Shown here in pieces: positions 35,264 to 44,618 of a stretch of DNA of 64,000 nt. The notes below the pieces were generated by a model. That model ran no database searches. It was not told the origin of the DNA and worked only from the letters and a program-made list of their open reading frames with translations. Source of the stretch: Chloroflexota bacterium (lineage in GTDB: Bacteria > Chloroflexota > Anaerolineae > Aggregatilineales > Phototrophicaceae); assembly GCA_013388745.1 (NCBI GenBank), contig JACAER010000047.1:1-64000 (forward strand), read 5' to 3'. Numbering within the stretch: the stretch's first letter is position 1; each line of letters begins with the position of its first letter. Made by a program: the position numbers and the translations under genes.

Positions 35264-36445
35264 TCAGCGCCCCAGATAAGCGCGGACAAGTTCGGCCAGC
35301 GTCGCGTTGCCCTGTGGGTTCAAATGCGGGTCGTCCGTCCAATACAGATGCTCGCCGGCCTGCGCGTGCTGACGCAGTCCCGGCAGAGCGTCGAAACACT
35401 CCAGGTCGAGTTCGGCGCACAGTTGCAGCATGGCGTTGTGAGCGCTGCCCCACACGGCAAACTCGCTTGCGCCCAGAATCGGCGCGGTCAAGTCCTGATA
35501 CACCAGTTCGCGCGTGGGCACCAGCAGCACGAGCAGCCGCCCGCCCCACGCGGCCACTCGCTGCTGCGCCTGGATCAGCGCCGCGCGCGTGTGGCCATAG
35601 CCGATGGCGTTAGGCGGGTAGCTCATATCGGCCACCATGCGCTCGATCCAGCGCCCGAACTGTAACACACCGGCGCGGTAGGTGATGGTATAGGGGTCGG
35701 CGTGCATCATTTCCTGCGCCGTGAGCGCACCCGCGCGCCCGGTGGTGAGCATCTGAATCATGCCGTAGAGCACGGAATTGCGCTGCAACCAGTCCTGCAC
35801 GGGGGGAAGTTGTGGGGGCTGCGGCGCGGGCGGGTACAGCGACAGATCAACCGGCGCTTCGGGGATTGCGCCGCGCAGCCGCAGCAGGCCGTAATCGTCG
35901 TTAAAATCGTTGCCGACAAACTGCCAGATGACCAGCGGCGGCGTCAGCGGGGCGGCGAAACCTTCGAGATAGGCCAGATGGCTGAGCGATCCGGTCACCG
36001 GCTGGCCGAGATTGACCGTGCCCATGCCGCTTTCGCGCCCCAGAATCGTCACCCAGCAATCTGCCAGTTCGGTGAAACAAAAGGTGTGCGAATCGCCGAC
36101 GAACACGGCGTCCACGAAGTAATTCACATCGGGCTGCGCGAGCCGAAAGCCCATGCGGCTGCCCCACAGCGGATAGGTGGTGAGATGAAAGCTGACAGTG
36201 GGCGAGCCGTACTGAAGCACATTATCGAGATTGGGCCGCACGATGTAAAAATGTTCGTCGTCGTATTCCCAGGCGTTGCTGTAGCCTTCGACATAGGCGC
36301 GCCCGGTGAGCACCTGCCGCGCCGCCGCCGCCAGACGCGCGGGCAGCACAGGCACAGCCAGCCGCAGCGCCGCTTCCAGCAGCAGCAGGCTCACCAGCAC
36401 CCACACCGATACGATCATCAGCCGTTTGGTTACTTTGCGCACCAC
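35264..36445 (-). CDS. Membrane-anchored SGNH-hydrolase-like protein
   Basis: 393 residues. The N-terminus is a single membrane anchor (LMIVSVWVLVSLLLLEAALR). The catalytic blocks of the SGNH/GDSL fold are all visible: VFVGDSHTFCF (Ser), VTGSLSHLAYLEG (Gly), WQFVGNDFNDDYG (Asn) and TDDPHLNPQGNATLAEL (Asp-x-x-His). Such anchored SGNH proteins often act as glycan O-acetyl esterases or transferases. Start set at the GTG at 36445 because GGAGG lies seven bases upstream; the frame is open to 36616, but upstream ATGs lack ribosome sites. Confidence 0.8.
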   Translation of the reverse strand: MVRKVTKRLMIVSVWVLVSLLLLEAALRLAVPVLPARLAAAARQVLTGRAYVEGYSNAWEYDDEHFYIVRPNLDNVLQYGSPTVSFHLTTYPLWGSRMGFRLAQPDVNYFVDAVFVGDSHTFCFTELADCWVTILGRESGMGTVNLGQPVTGSLSHLAYLEGFAAPLTPPLVIWQFVGNDFNDDYGLLRLRGAIPEAPVDLSLYPPAPQPPQLPPVQDWLQRNSVLYGMIQMLTTGRAGALTAQEMMHADPYTITYRAGVLQFGRWIERMVADMSYPPNAIGYGHTRAALIQAQQRVAAWGGRLLVLLVPTRELVYQDLTAPILGASEFAVWGSAHNAMLQLCAELDLECFDALPGLRQHAQAGEHLYWTDDPHLNPQGNATLAELVRAYLGR

Positions 36446-36704
36446 AGTCTCGCCTCCAAAATCGCCCACAATCATAGTCGCTTCAGCCGCGAATGCCAGA
36501 GGGGAAGTCTTGCAAGGGTAGGGTTTTATGCTTTTCATTGCCTTGAGCCGCGGGCGGCGCAAAGGCACCCCAGCGTTAAACCCCACCCTTGTCAGCGCCC
36601 GCCCCCTATGACACACGGCGGCGCAGGGCTTCGCGAAACGTTAACAATGTTTTTGGCGCGCTCTTGGCATAATAGAGTGAAATATCAACACAGAGGGGTT
36701 TTTT

Positions 36705-38264
36705 ATGCTGCAACGCTTCATTGTCCTCATCGTCGTTTGTCTGCTGTTCATAGTTCCGGCGGCGCAGGCACAGGGCAGTTACACCCTGACGATCATGCAC
36801 ACCAACGATGCTCACGCCCAGCACGAACCGGACGGTGACGGCAACGGCGGCGCGGCGCTGGAAGCCGCGGTTGTCAACCAGATCCGCGCGGAAGTGGCCA
36901 ACACGCTGCTGTTAGACGGCGGCGACCGCTTCACCGGCTCGATTTTCCACACGTTTTATCGTGGGCTGGACAGCGCGCGCATCATGAACGCGCTGGGCTA
37001 TAACGCGATGGTGACCGGCAGCTACGAGTTCACGCATGGCGGGACAGTGCTGGCGGCGTTTGTCGAAGCGCTGGATTTCCCCGTCGTGGTGGCCAACGTC
37101 GATTTCAGCGGCGCGCCGGAACTGGCTGGCCTGATCCCGCCGTATACCGTGCTGGAGGTGGGCGGCGAGCAGATCGGCATTATCGGCGTGACCCGCGCCG
37201 ACGCGCGCGTGCGTCCGGTACCCGGCGTAGTGTTCAGCGACGACTATGTGGGCAGCGTGCAGGCGGCGATTGATGCGCTGAACGCGGAGGGCGTGAACAA
37301 AATCATCCTGCTCTCGCATCTTGGCTATTTCGACGATCTGCAAATCGCCACCGAGCTGAGCAGCGTCGATGTGATTATCGGCTCGGACACCAACACGCTG
37401 CTGAGCAACACGCTGCAAGACGCCGAAGGGCCGTACCCGGCAGTGACCGAAAGCGCCGAGGGCACGCCGGTACTGGTGGTGCAGGCCGGCCAACGCAACC
37501 GCTATCTGGGGCGGCTGGATACGGAATTCGACGCCGAAGGCGTGCTGGCCGCGTGGGGCGGCGACACGATCGCGCTGACGGTGGACATCACCCCTGATCC
37601 ACAGATACAAGCGCTGGTGGAAGAACTGCGCGCGCCGCTGGGCGACTTCCTGAACCAGAACATCGGCAGCACTGAAATGCTGCTGGACGGCACGCGCGAA
37701 AGCTGCCGCTTTGTCGAATGCAATCTGGGCAATCTGATCACCGACGCGATGCGCGTCTACACCGGCGCGCAGATCGGGCTGCATAATGGCGGCGGAATCC
37801 GCGCCAGCATCGAAGCGGGTGACATCACGGTCGCCGACGTCCTGAATGTGCTGCCGTTCAGCAATACAGTCGTAACATTCGAACTGAGCGGGATCGACAT
37901 CGTGGCGGCGCTGGAAAACAGCGTGTCGCGCATCGACGCCACCGAAGGCACAGGACGCTTTTTGCAGGTTTCGGGGCTGCGCTTCTCGTATGACGGCAGC
38001 CAACCGGCAGGCCAGCGCGTGACCAACGTCGAAGTGCAAAACCGCAGCGGCGATTATGACGTGCTCGACCCGGACGACGTGTACACGATCGTGACGAACG
38101 ATTTTCTGTACGCGGGCGGCGACGACTACAGCATGTTCGCGCAGAATTCGGGCGCGGGGTTTGACTTCGGCGTGACGCTGGACGAAGTGGTGCGCGAGTA
38201 CATCACGGCCAACAGCCCGTTGCGCATCGGTACAGAGGAGCGCATCACGCGCCTCGACCGCTAA
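36705..38264 (+). CDS. Secreted 5'-nucleotidase (UshA/CD73) homologue with eroded metal site
   Basis: 519 residues. A signal peptide (FIVLIVVCLLFIVPAAQAQ) precedes the metallophosphoesterase domain (about 25-300) and the 5'-nucleotidase C-terminal substrate domain (about 325-500, with CNLGNLITDAMR, LHNGGGIRASIEAGDIT and FLYAGGDDY). Metal motifs HTNDAHAQ and GGDRFTG are intact and SHLGYFDD keeps its His, but GNHEFD is replaced by GSYEFT and GGHSH/Q by GSDTN. In UshA these positions supply the Asn ligand, the catalytic His and two further metal ligands. The fold is probably kept but normal nucleotidase activity is doubtful. A binding, regulatory or altered-metal role is possible. Confidence 0.88.
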   Translation: MLQRFIVLIVVCLLFIVPAAQAQGSYTLTIMHTNDAHAQHEPDGDGNGGAALEAAVVNQIRAEVANTLLLDGGDRFTGSIFHTFYRGLDSARIMNALGYNAMVTGSYEFTHGGTVLAAFVEALDFPVVVANVDFSGAPELAGLIPPYTVLEVGGEQIGIIGVTRADARVRPVPGVVFSDDYVGSVQAAIDALNAEGVNKIILLSHLGYFDDLQIATELSSVDVIIGSDTNTLLSNTLQDAEGPYPAVTESAEGTPVLVVQAGQRNRYLGRLDTEFDAEGVLAAWGGDTIALTVDITPDPQIQALVEELRAPLGDFLNQNIGSTEMLLDGTRESCRFVECNLGNLITDAMRVYTGAQIGLHNGGGIRASIEAGDITVADVLNVLPFSNTVVTFELSGIDIVAALENSVSRIDATEGTGRFLQVSGLRFSYDGSQPAGQRVTNVEVQNRSGDYDVLDPDDVYTIVTNDFLYAGGDDYSMFAQNSGAGFDFGVTLDEVVREYITANSPLRIGTEERITRLDR

Positions 38265-38364
38265 CCCGCGCCGGCAGGGGCGCGCCGTGTGCTGCTGCGC
38301 ATAAAATCTGAAAACAGGTTTACAGATAGGCGCTTACGCCAGCAGTCGCATCCCAACCACGCAC

Positions 38365-38397
38365 ATCCCCTCCCCAATCTGTTGTTGGGGAGGGGAT
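38365..38397. terminator. Bidirectional hairpin between convergent genes
   Basis: ATCCCCTCCCCAA (38365-38377) and TTGGGGAGGGGAT (38385-38397), a perfect 13-bp stem with a 7-base loop, between the 5'-nucleotidase homologue and the convergent epimerase gene. It resembles the C-rich intergenic repeats elsewhere in the window. Confidence 0.6.
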
Positions 38398-38434
38398 AAC
38401 AAAACGCTGCCAGGCCGGGATAATTGGGCGGCGG

Positions 38435-39391
38435 CTAATGCCCCGCCGCCACCGCCTCCTGTCCCCGCGCGAAGGCCAGCGTCGCCCGCACCATCTCCGC
38501 CAGCGGTGTCGCCTTTAGTCCCAAGGCGCGCTCAGCCTTGCTGCTGTCCACGATGAACGGCTGGTTGAACTCGTAGAGCATCTCCACCATCTCGCCCACA
38601 TTCTTATTGAACAGCCCCATCAGCCACAGAATCGGCGCCGTGCCCATCATCGTTTTCACCGGCTGGCCGATCTCCGCCGCGATCAATTGCACCAGCGCGG
38701 CCTGCGTGACCGGCGCGTTGCTCGGCACATGCCAGGCCTGGCCCAACGCTTCGTCGCGCGTGCCCAGCGTCGCCAGCAGCCGGCCGAAATCCGGCGCGTA
38801 AGTGAAGGTATGCGGCATATCGGCGCGTCCTATCAGGTTCACCGCCTTGCCCTTCAGCGCGGGGATAAACACCAGCTCGGTGTAAATCGGGTCTTCCGGC
38901 CCGAAAAAGTCCGAGCCACGCGCCACCGCCACGCGCACCTTGCCGCTGCTGTGCGCCGCGAACAGCGCTTCGGTCATCGCCTGGCGCACCTTGCCCTTGC
39001 GGGTATGCGCGTTGTAAGGCGTGTTTTCCGTCATCGGCTGGCCTTTGGTGTCGCCGTACATATACACATTTTCCGCCGCGATCAATTTCGCGCCTGCCGC
39101 CGCCGCGCCCGCCATAATCGACTCTTGCAGGGGCATAAATTTCGTTGGCCACTCGTAGTAATGCGGCTGCGCGCACTGATAAACCGCCGCCGCGCCTGCC
39201 GTGATGTCGCGCGTCCAGGCCGCGTCATAGGCATCGCCCTTCACCACTTCCACACCCGCCGGCAGCCGTTCCGCCTTGCCGCTGCGATTCACCATACGCA
39301 CACGCTTGCCCATCTGCGTCAGTGCGTGCGCCGTCCACTTGCCCAGCGGCCCCGTGCCGAAAATCACGTGCAGTTCGTTGTTCGTCGTCAT
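38435..39391 (-). CDS. NAD(P)-dependent epimerase/dehydratase-like protein
   Basis: 318 residues. Atypical extended SDR with the N-terminal dinucleotide-binding loop VIFGTGPLGKWTAHAL and a following VRMVNRSGK that suits NADP. ENVYMYGDTKG contains the YxxxK-type region in modified form. DMPHTFTYAPDFGRLLATLG is a usual late motif of this family. The substrate is unknown. GAGGA precedes the ATG. It lies 127 bp after the TetR gene on the same strand and is its most likely target. Confidence 0.82.
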   Translation of the reverse strand: MTTNNELHVIFGTGPLGKWTAHALTQMGKRVRMVNRSGKAERLPAGVEVVKGDAYDAAWTRDITAGAAAVYQCAQPHYYEWPTKFMPLQESIMAGAAAAGAKLIAAENVYMYGDTKGQPMTENTPYNAHTRKGKVRQAMTEALFAAHSSGKVRVAVARGSDFFGPEDPIYTELVFIPALKGKAVNLIGRADMPHTFTYAPDFGRLLATLGTRDEALGQAWHVPSNAPVTQAALVQLIAAEIGQPVKTMMGTAPILWLMGLFNKNVGEMVEMLYEFNQPFIVDSSKAERALGLKATPLAEMVRATLAFARGQEAVAAGH

Positions 39392-39518
39392 GAGCTTTGT
39401 CCTCGTTCCTCGATCAGTTGGTCAAATGATGCATTGAACACGCCCTGCCGCTTTGGAGGCAGGGACGAATAAACCAAAAGCTTGCTGCGATCCGCTGGAC
39501 GGCTTGTTTAGGCGGCCT

Positions 39519-40214
39519 TCACGGCTCGATGCCCATCGTGCGCATCATGTTCACCACCTGCGCGTGGTAAAAGCCTTCGCTGTCACCCACTACCGGCGGC
39601 AGATGTCCGAACAGTTCCAGCATGATGATGCCGTGAAGCTGTGTCCAGCCGATGACGCCCAGATAAAAGGCCAGCACCGAGATGGGATAGCCGTCGCGAG
39701 CGATCAGCGCCTCGAACTGCGCGCGCAGGGCAGGGGGCAGCGTATTGTAGGGCGCGGGCGGCTGCACAATTTGCAGCACCTCGTCGATCAGCCCCACGAT
39801 CACGCTGAAGCCGCGCACGACCGCCGGCACCGTCACGTCGCGCGGGGCTTCGTAGCCGGGGATGGGCGTGCCGTAGATCAACTGAAAATCGGTCGGATGT
39901 TCCACCGCCCAGGCGCGGTAGGCCAGCAGCACCGCCAGCAGCCGCTGCACGGGGCTGGCGCTGCTGTGCGCGGCGCGCGCCGCTTCCAGCGCCTGCGCCA
40001 GCGCGCTGAAGGCATCGACAATCAGCGCGGTGATCAGCGCGTCGCGGTTTTGGAAGTAGCGGTAAATGGCCGGCGCCGTCATCTGCATTTCCGCCGCGAT
40101 CGCGCGCAGCGAAAGCGCGCCGGCGCCCTGCGTCTGCATATGGCGGCGGGCGACAGCCTTGATTTCGTTGCTGGTGTCCTGACGCCGCTGTGCGCGCCGT
40201 GTCTTTTCCAACAT
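39519..40214 (-). CDS. TetR/AcrR-family regulator
   Basis: 231 residues. The N-terminal helix-turn-helix reads GALSLRAIAAEMQMTAPAIY then RYFQNRDALITALI, the TetR pattern. The C-terminal ligand domain (about 90-225; HPTDFQLIYGTPIPGY) matches the WHG-type C-terminal domain. The start is taken at the ATG at 40214; an in-frame GTG at 40229 is possible. A 31-bp near-palindrome directly upstream is a good autoregulatory operator. It probably controls itself and the epimerase gene. Confidence 0.87.
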   Translation of the reverse strand: MLEKTRRAQRRQDTSNEIKAVARRHMQTQGAGALSLRAIAAEMQMTAPAIYRYFQNRDALITALIVDAFSALAQALEAARAAHSSASPVQRLLAVLLAYRAWAVEHPTDFQLIYGTPIPGYEAPRDVTVPAVVRGFSVIVGLIDEVLQIVQPPAPYNTLPPALRAQFEALIARDGYPISVLAFYLGVIGWTQLHGIIMLELFGHLPPVVGDSEGFYHAQVVNMMRTMGIEP

Positions 40215-40232
40215 GTTTACACCGCTCACTTT

Positions 40233-40263
40233 GTTAACACTATAAACAGTTTACGGTGTTTAC
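40233..40263. promoter_or_regulatory. Palindromic operator upstream of the TetR gene
   Basis: On the minus strand GTAAACACCGTAAAC-t-GTTTATAGTGTTAAC: two 15-base arms that match in 12 of 15 positions around a central base. Size, symmetry and place (19 bp before the start codon) fit a TetR-family operator. Confidence 0.6.
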
Positions 40264-40366
40264 TTTTGTTTGTCAAGAGGGGGCAGGAATTTTCTCTGCG
40301 TTTTGGGGGCTTAGCAGGTTGTGCCGGCAGGCACTCACACAGTTTAAGGAAATAATCGGACAACCG

Positions 40367-41260
40367 CTATCCCCGTTCCAACCCCATTTCGCCCGCCGCC
40401 CGCCGCATCATCCAGATATAGCCGTCCTCCAGGCTCGGCTCGGCGGGCGTCGCGGCGTAAGCCCCGTCCGGCGTGCCGATCACACGGTACTGCACGCCCT
40501 GCTGCAATTGCAGCGTCGATACCAGCGCCAGCCCGCCGTTAGGCCGCTCTCCCTGCGTCAGAATCGTCCACACGTGCCCGCGCACCGCCCCGATCAAATC
40601 TGCCGGCGCCCCGCGAAACAGCACCCCGCCATGATTGATGATCGCCAGATCATTGCAGCTATGGCTGATGTCTTCGATGACATGTGTGGAGAGAATCACC
40701 GTGCAGCGCGCCGCCGTATCGGAAAGCATGTTGCGGAAGCGCACGCGCTCCTCCGGGTCCAGCCCCGCTGTCGGCTCATCGACAATAATCAGCTTCGGGC
40801 TGCCCAGCAGCGCCTGGGCGATGCCCACGCGCCGTTTCATGCCGCCGGAATAGGTCTTAAGCTGGCGGTTGGCTACTGCTGTCAGCCGCACCAGGTCCAG
40901 CAGTTCTTCGATCTGGCGCTGGCGGGCGCGCGCGTCGTTGATACCCTTCAGAATGGCAATATAGTCCAGAAATTCGCGCGCGTTCAGGTTGGGATACAGC
41001 CCCAATTCCTGCGGCAGATAACCGAGCGCGGCTTTGGCGGCCTGTTTGCCTGCCGCTGTGCTCAGGTCATGGCCGAAGACGCGCACACTGCCGCCGGTGG
41101 GGCGCAGCAGCCCGGCCAGGATGCGCATAAAGGTGGTTTTGCCGGCGCCGTTGGGTCCCAGCAGCCCGAACATGCCGCTGCCGATGGTGAGGCTGATGCC
41201 GCGCAGGGCATGAACGCCGCCGCCGTAAGTTTTGCTAAGGTTATTGACTTCGATCATCAT
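40367..41260 (-). CDS. ABC transporter ATP-binding protein (ABC-2/CcmA type), no adjacent permease
   Basis: 297 residues. Seen: Walker A GLLGPNGAGKTTFMRIL, Q-loop LPQELGLYPNL, signature YSGGMKRRVGIAQALLG, Walker B LIIVDEPTAGLDP and H-loop LSTHVIEDI. The C-terminal 80 residues (after about 215) are variable, as in exporters for drugs or copper/nitrous-oxide maturation systems. AGGAG lies before the first of two ATG codons. The neighbours are a TetR regulator and a Uma2 protein; no membrane partner gene is present. Confidence 0.88.
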   Translation of the reverse strand: MMIEVNNLSKTYGGGVHALRGISLTIGSGMFGLLGPNGAGKTTFMRILAGLLRPTGGSVRVFGHDLSTAAGKQAAKAALGYLPQELGLYPNLNAREFLDYIAILKGINDARARQRQIEELLDLVRLTAVANRQLKTYSGGMKRRVGIAQALLGSPKLIIVDEPTAGLDPEERVRFRNMLSDTAARCTVILSTHVIEDISHSCNDLAIINHGGVLFRGAPADLIGAVRGHVWTILTQGERPNGGLALVSTLQLQQGVQYRVIGTPDGAYAATPAEPSLEDGYIWMMRRAAGEMGLERG

Positions 41261-41330
41261 GGTTTCTCCTTGTCACATGCCCCCTATACGCGCAGGGGGT
41301 GACAAAGGTTCACACCAATTTTTTGCAAGA

Positions 41331-41918
41331 TTAGGCGAACACCTGCGGCAGGGGGATGCTGAAGCCCGGCAGCACGTCACCGCCAGAGAGCAGCGCATCG
41401 CCTTTGAGCACGCGCGGGGTATCGCTTTCTGGCGTGTAGACGAAGCCTTTACGCCGCTGCGGGTCGAGCACCCACACCATGCGCACGCCGTCCGCCAGGT
41501 ACAGTTCGATCTTTTCGTCCACTTCGCTCCAGGCATCGCTGGGCGAGACGATTTCGATCACCAGGTCGGGGACGAGGGCGAGAGGTTTATTGTCGGCATC
41601 AGATGTTTGCGCAAGATATTCGATCAGCCGCGCTTTGGTAATAAACATCACATCCGGTGTGCGGGAACCGGTAACCCATTCCGCGTCATACGTATCCGGG
41701 AGGACAAACGTGGTTTCGCTGTAGACTTCACCCAACTCATGCGCGACAGCATGGGTATCGAGCAGACGAAACGTTGTGCGGATCGTTTTGCTGTGACCAA
41801 ATACTGTCGGCATTTTGTTTCTCCTCTCGCCGTTGATGAGTTCAAAGACCTGTTGATTGCTGGCGGCGATGAAGTCTGCCAGGGGCATTCCGACTTTTTC
41901 GGCAGCCGGGCTTTCCAT
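41331..41918 (-). CDS. Uma2-family (DUF820) PD-(D/E)xK endonuclease-like protein
   Basis: 195 residues. Seen: FELINGERRNKMPT, GSRTPDVMFI, PDLVIEIVSPSD and EVDEKIELYLADGVRMVWVL then DPQRRKGFVY. The Asp, Glu and Lys of the restriction-endonuclease-like core are present. Uma2 proteins are widespread, often in many copies in Cyanobacteria and Chloroflexota, with unknown role. GGAGG precedes the ATG. It stands alone. Confidence 0.88.
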   Translation of the reverse strand: MESPAAEKVGMPLADFIAASNQQVFELINGERRNKMPTVFGHSKTIRTTFRLLDTHAVAHELGEVYSETTFVLPDTYDAEWVTGSRTPDVMFITKARLIEYLAQTSDADNKPLALVPDLVIEIVSPSDAWSEVDEKIELYLADGVRMVWVLDPQRRKGFVYTPESDTPRVLKGDALLSGGDVLPGFSIPLPQVFA

Positions 41919-42014
41919 AGTGAGCCTCCGTACACTTGTGTGTTTCTATTATACGAGCAGCGCCGGAGAAGCGCCGCGCGGGGGAGCCCTTCTCCGGCAA
42001 AAGGCGGGGCAAAA

Positions 42015-43328
42015 TCAGGCGGCGCGCACTTCGCGGCGCAGCACGTCGGAAAGCGCGCGTTCGAACAGGATGCCGATCAACTGCGAGAGCCATTGATCGG
42101 GCGTGGCGCTGCTGTCCGCCGGGATGGTGACTTCCAGCGTGATGAGGAAGCGCCCATAGCGATAGAAGGTCAGCGCGTGCGAGGCGTTGCGATCGCAGGC
42201 GCTGCTGGCGCCAGTGTACAGCGGCCCGCGCAGTGTGGCGGGGGTCGATGCGTTGGGCGTGCCCAGCGCGGCGGCCAGCGTCGGCAGGAAGCTGTCGGCC
42301 AGCGCGGCCTGGGCGTCTTCGCGCGTGGCGAAAGCGTCGAGCGTGTAGCGCGCGACCATAAAGCCAGCGTTGTCGAGATTGCAGGTGGCGTTGTCCATAG
42401 TGCTGGTCACGCGGTATGCAAAATTGTGCGTGTCGAGGAATGCGCCGTAGGCTGCGCGCACGCTTTCGGGCGCAGCGGTGAGCGCTTCGTCGCGCGTCTG
42501 TGCGCTGGCGCTGATGTCGAGCGCGGCTTCCACAGGCACATTAGCGCTGACCGTGTTGATAGCCGCCAGCACTTCATCGCGTGTGGCCGGCGTGGGCGCG
42601 ACATAGGTGGTGGCGACACTGGCCGGGTCGCTGATAATCAGCACGGTGTTGAGCGCTGTGCCGGGGTTGGGGTCGGTCTGCGGGTCGCGCAGGCGGATGC
42701 TGCGGACGTTCTCCTGGCCTTCGAGCACTTCGCCGAACAGGGTGTACTGGTAATCCAGCGAGGCGTAGGCGGCGGTGGTGATGAAAAACTGGCTGCCGTT
42801 GCTGCCGGGCTGTTGGGTGCGCGCCATCGCCAGCCAGCCGGGGCGGTCATAGTGCAAAAAGCCGGCGAATTCTTCCTGGAAGGTGTAGCCGGGGCCGCCG
42901 GAACCGCTGGCCGTTGGGTCGCCGCCCTGCGCCATAAAATCCTGGATGACGCGGTGGAAAGTGGTGTTGTTGTAGTAGCCCTGCTGCGCCAAAAAGACAA
43001 AGCTGTTGACGGTGATGGGCGTGATGTCTTCGAACAGATCGACATAAATCGGCCCGACGTCGGTGCAGAAGATGGCGCGGTAATCGACACCCGGCTGCAA
43101 GACCTGTTCTGGCGCGGCAAAGGTGCGGTTGCCGGGGCTTGGCGCAGGCAGAGCGGCGGCGCAAAGCTGCGCGGGCGTCTGGCCGTCACCACTGACCACA
43201 GCGGGGGCGTTGGTCGGCGCGCTGGCGGGCAGGTTGGGCGTGCCGTTGACGCTGCTGGTGGCGGGAGCGGGGGCGCAGGCCGCCAGCACCAGCGCCAGCA
43301 GCAGCAAAGCGGTGCAGTAACGCATCAC
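42015..43328 (-). CDS. Secreted cyclophilin-type peptidyl-prolyl isomerase lipoprotein
   Basis: 437 residues. A lipoprotein signal (LLLLALVLAACAPAP) is followed by a Ser/Thr/Pro linker and a cyclophilin domain (about 75-225): PIYVDLFEDITPITVNSFVF, FHRVIQDFMAQGGDPT, and SNGSQFFITTAAYASLDYQY then TLFGEVLEG. The catalytic Arg (FHR) and the QFFIT motif are intact. It catalyses Pro isomerisation in exported proteins. The C-terminal 190 residues form an unknown domain with two Cys (ATCNLDN, SACDRN). GTG (43328) and ATG (43325) are both possible starts; GGAG fits the GTG best. Confidence 0.88.
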   Translation of the reverse strand: MMRYCTALLLLALVLAACAPAPATSSVNGTPNLPASAPTNAPAVVSGDGQTPAQLCAAALPAPSPGNRTFAAPEQVLQPGVDYRAIFCTDVGPIYVDLFEDITPITVNSFVFLAQQGYYNNTTFHRVIQDFMAQGGDPTASGSGGPGYTFQEEFAGFLHYDRPGWLAMARTQQPGSNGSQFFITTAAYASLDYQYTLFGEVLEGQENVRSIRLRDPQTDPNPGTALNTVLIISDPASVATTYVAPTPATRDEVLAAINTVSANVPVEAALDISASAQTRDEALTAAPESVRAAYGAFLDTHNFAYRVTSTMDNATCNLDNAGFMVARYTLDAFATREDAQAALADSFLPTLAAALGTPNASTPATLRGPLYTGASSACDRNASHALTFYRYGRFLITLEVTIPADSSATPDQWLSQLIGILFERALSDVLRREVRAA

Positions 43329-43507
43329 AAAATACTCCGTTCACTGATTAGTCGAGCGTTCGATTATCGGGGCTTTGCGCAGACAATGCAATGCAAAATG
43401 CGCGCCGCGCGGGGGCGAAAAGCAGACGTTGTAACAATTTTAAATGGAGCGGGACTACAATTTTACACACACACGTATCGTTGGTTTAACTCAAGAGGGG
43501 AAAGACT

Positions 43508-44362
43508 ATGACTGCTCAAGAGGCGCAGCCACCGGATTTGTATCGCCAGTTGGTGGATCATGCGCCCGATCTGATCTCACGCCAGACGCCGGACGGCACA
43601 ATGCTGTACGCATCGCCGACATGCAGCGCGCTAACCGGCTACGACGTACACGAATTGGCGAATCGTTCGTTGTTCGAGTTCATCAATCCTGCCGATATGC
43701 CGCGCGTGCGCATAGCTTATACGCATCTGGGGCGCGGCGGCGTGCAGGTTCTGCGCTATCGCTTGCGCCGTAAACGCGGCGATTACATCTGGATCGAGAG
43801 TATCTGCAAGAGTGTGGAAAGCGCAGCGCCGAAAAATGAGCGCGAGATTCTGGCGTTTTCGCGTGATATCACGCGCACCAAGCAGTTCGAGGGGGCACTG
43901 CAAATTCTGGCGCGCTGGAGCGACGAACAGCAGCAGGACGATGATTTTTTCCGGCGTATGGTAAGCCATATTACGTCGGCGTTGGGGGTGGCGTATGCCT
44001 TTATCACCGAGGCGCTGCCGGGGGATCGTGTGCGGATGCTGGCGTTCTGGAAAGGCCATGATTTTGGGGTGCCGTTTGAATACGAGCTGGCGGATACGCC
44101 CTGCGACAATGTGATCCATGAGGGGCGCACGTGCTACTATCCGATCGGTGTACAGTCGATTTTCCCGCGCGACAAGGATCTGGTGGCACTGAACGCGCAG
44201 GGGTATATCGGCATTCCGGTGTTCGCGGCCAATGGCAAGGTGATTGGGCACGTGGCGGTACTGGATGACGAGCCGCTGAAGCTGGAAGACCCGAAGCTGT
44301 GGCTGCTGAAGATTTTCGCGGTGCAGATCGGGCTGGCGTTGGAGCGGATGCAGCGCGGGTAA
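43508..44362 (+). CDS. PAS-GAF sensory protein without output domain
   Basis: 284 residues. A PAS domain (about 8-125: HAPDLISRQTPDGTMLYASP, CSALTGYDVHELANRSLFEF, YIWIESICKSVES, FSRDITRTKQ) is followed by a GAF domain (about 135-280: TSALGVAYAFITEALPGDRV, PCDNVIHEGRTCYYP, GYIGIPVFAANGKVIGHVAV). It lacks kinase, cyclase or DNA-binding modules, so it must act through a partner. Both domain types bind small ligands or cofactors. The ATG has GAGGGGAAAG upstream. Confidence 0.87.
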   Translation: MTAQEAQPPDLYRQLVDHAPDLISRQTPDGTMLYASPTCSALTGYDVHELANRSLFEFINPADMPRVRIAYTHLGRGGVQVLRYRLRRKRGDYIWIESICKSVESAAPKNEREILAFSRDITRTKQFEGALQILARWSDEQQQDDDFFRRMVSHITSALGVAYAFITEALPGDRVRMLAFWKGHDFGVPFEYELADTPCDNVIHEGRTCYYPIGVQSIFPRDKDLVALNAQGYIGIPVFAANGKVIGHVAVLDDEPLKLEDPKLWLLKIFAVQIGLALERMQRG

Positions 44363-44387
44363 CGCGCGCATCAACCTCACCCCCCAC

Positions 44388-44445
44388 CCCCCTCTCCTTG
44401 TGCCGGCTGTGTGTGTGGATGTAGACGCGCCACAAGGAGAGGGGG
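44388..44445. repeat. Long-stem inverted repeat, copy B
   Basis: CCCCCTCTCCTTGTG (44388-44402) and CACAAGGAGAGGGGG (44431-44445), a perfect 15-bp stem around 28 bases. Compared with copy A (25253-25310) one stem position differs and its pairing base has changed too (A-T pair to T-A pair). Confidence 0.75.
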
Positions 44446-44618
44446 AGCAGGCGCGCGCGGGGCGCCTGTAGCCGGAAGCGTGGTGTGTGTTCAGCCCCGC
44501 GTGCGCTGTTGACGGACGAACACAAACACGGTATGTTCAGGTGCAACTTCACAAATCTGCCTGACGTATTATAAGGTGTTCGTCCGTTGACTTTTCCGCT
44601 GGAGCTGGAGGGGTTTGT

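Noticed and set aside
41232..43511. 759-residue open frame on the plus strand
   Set aside because: It is antisense to the Uma2 and cyclophilin genes, which have clear motifs and ribosome binding sites; the frame's own product has none.
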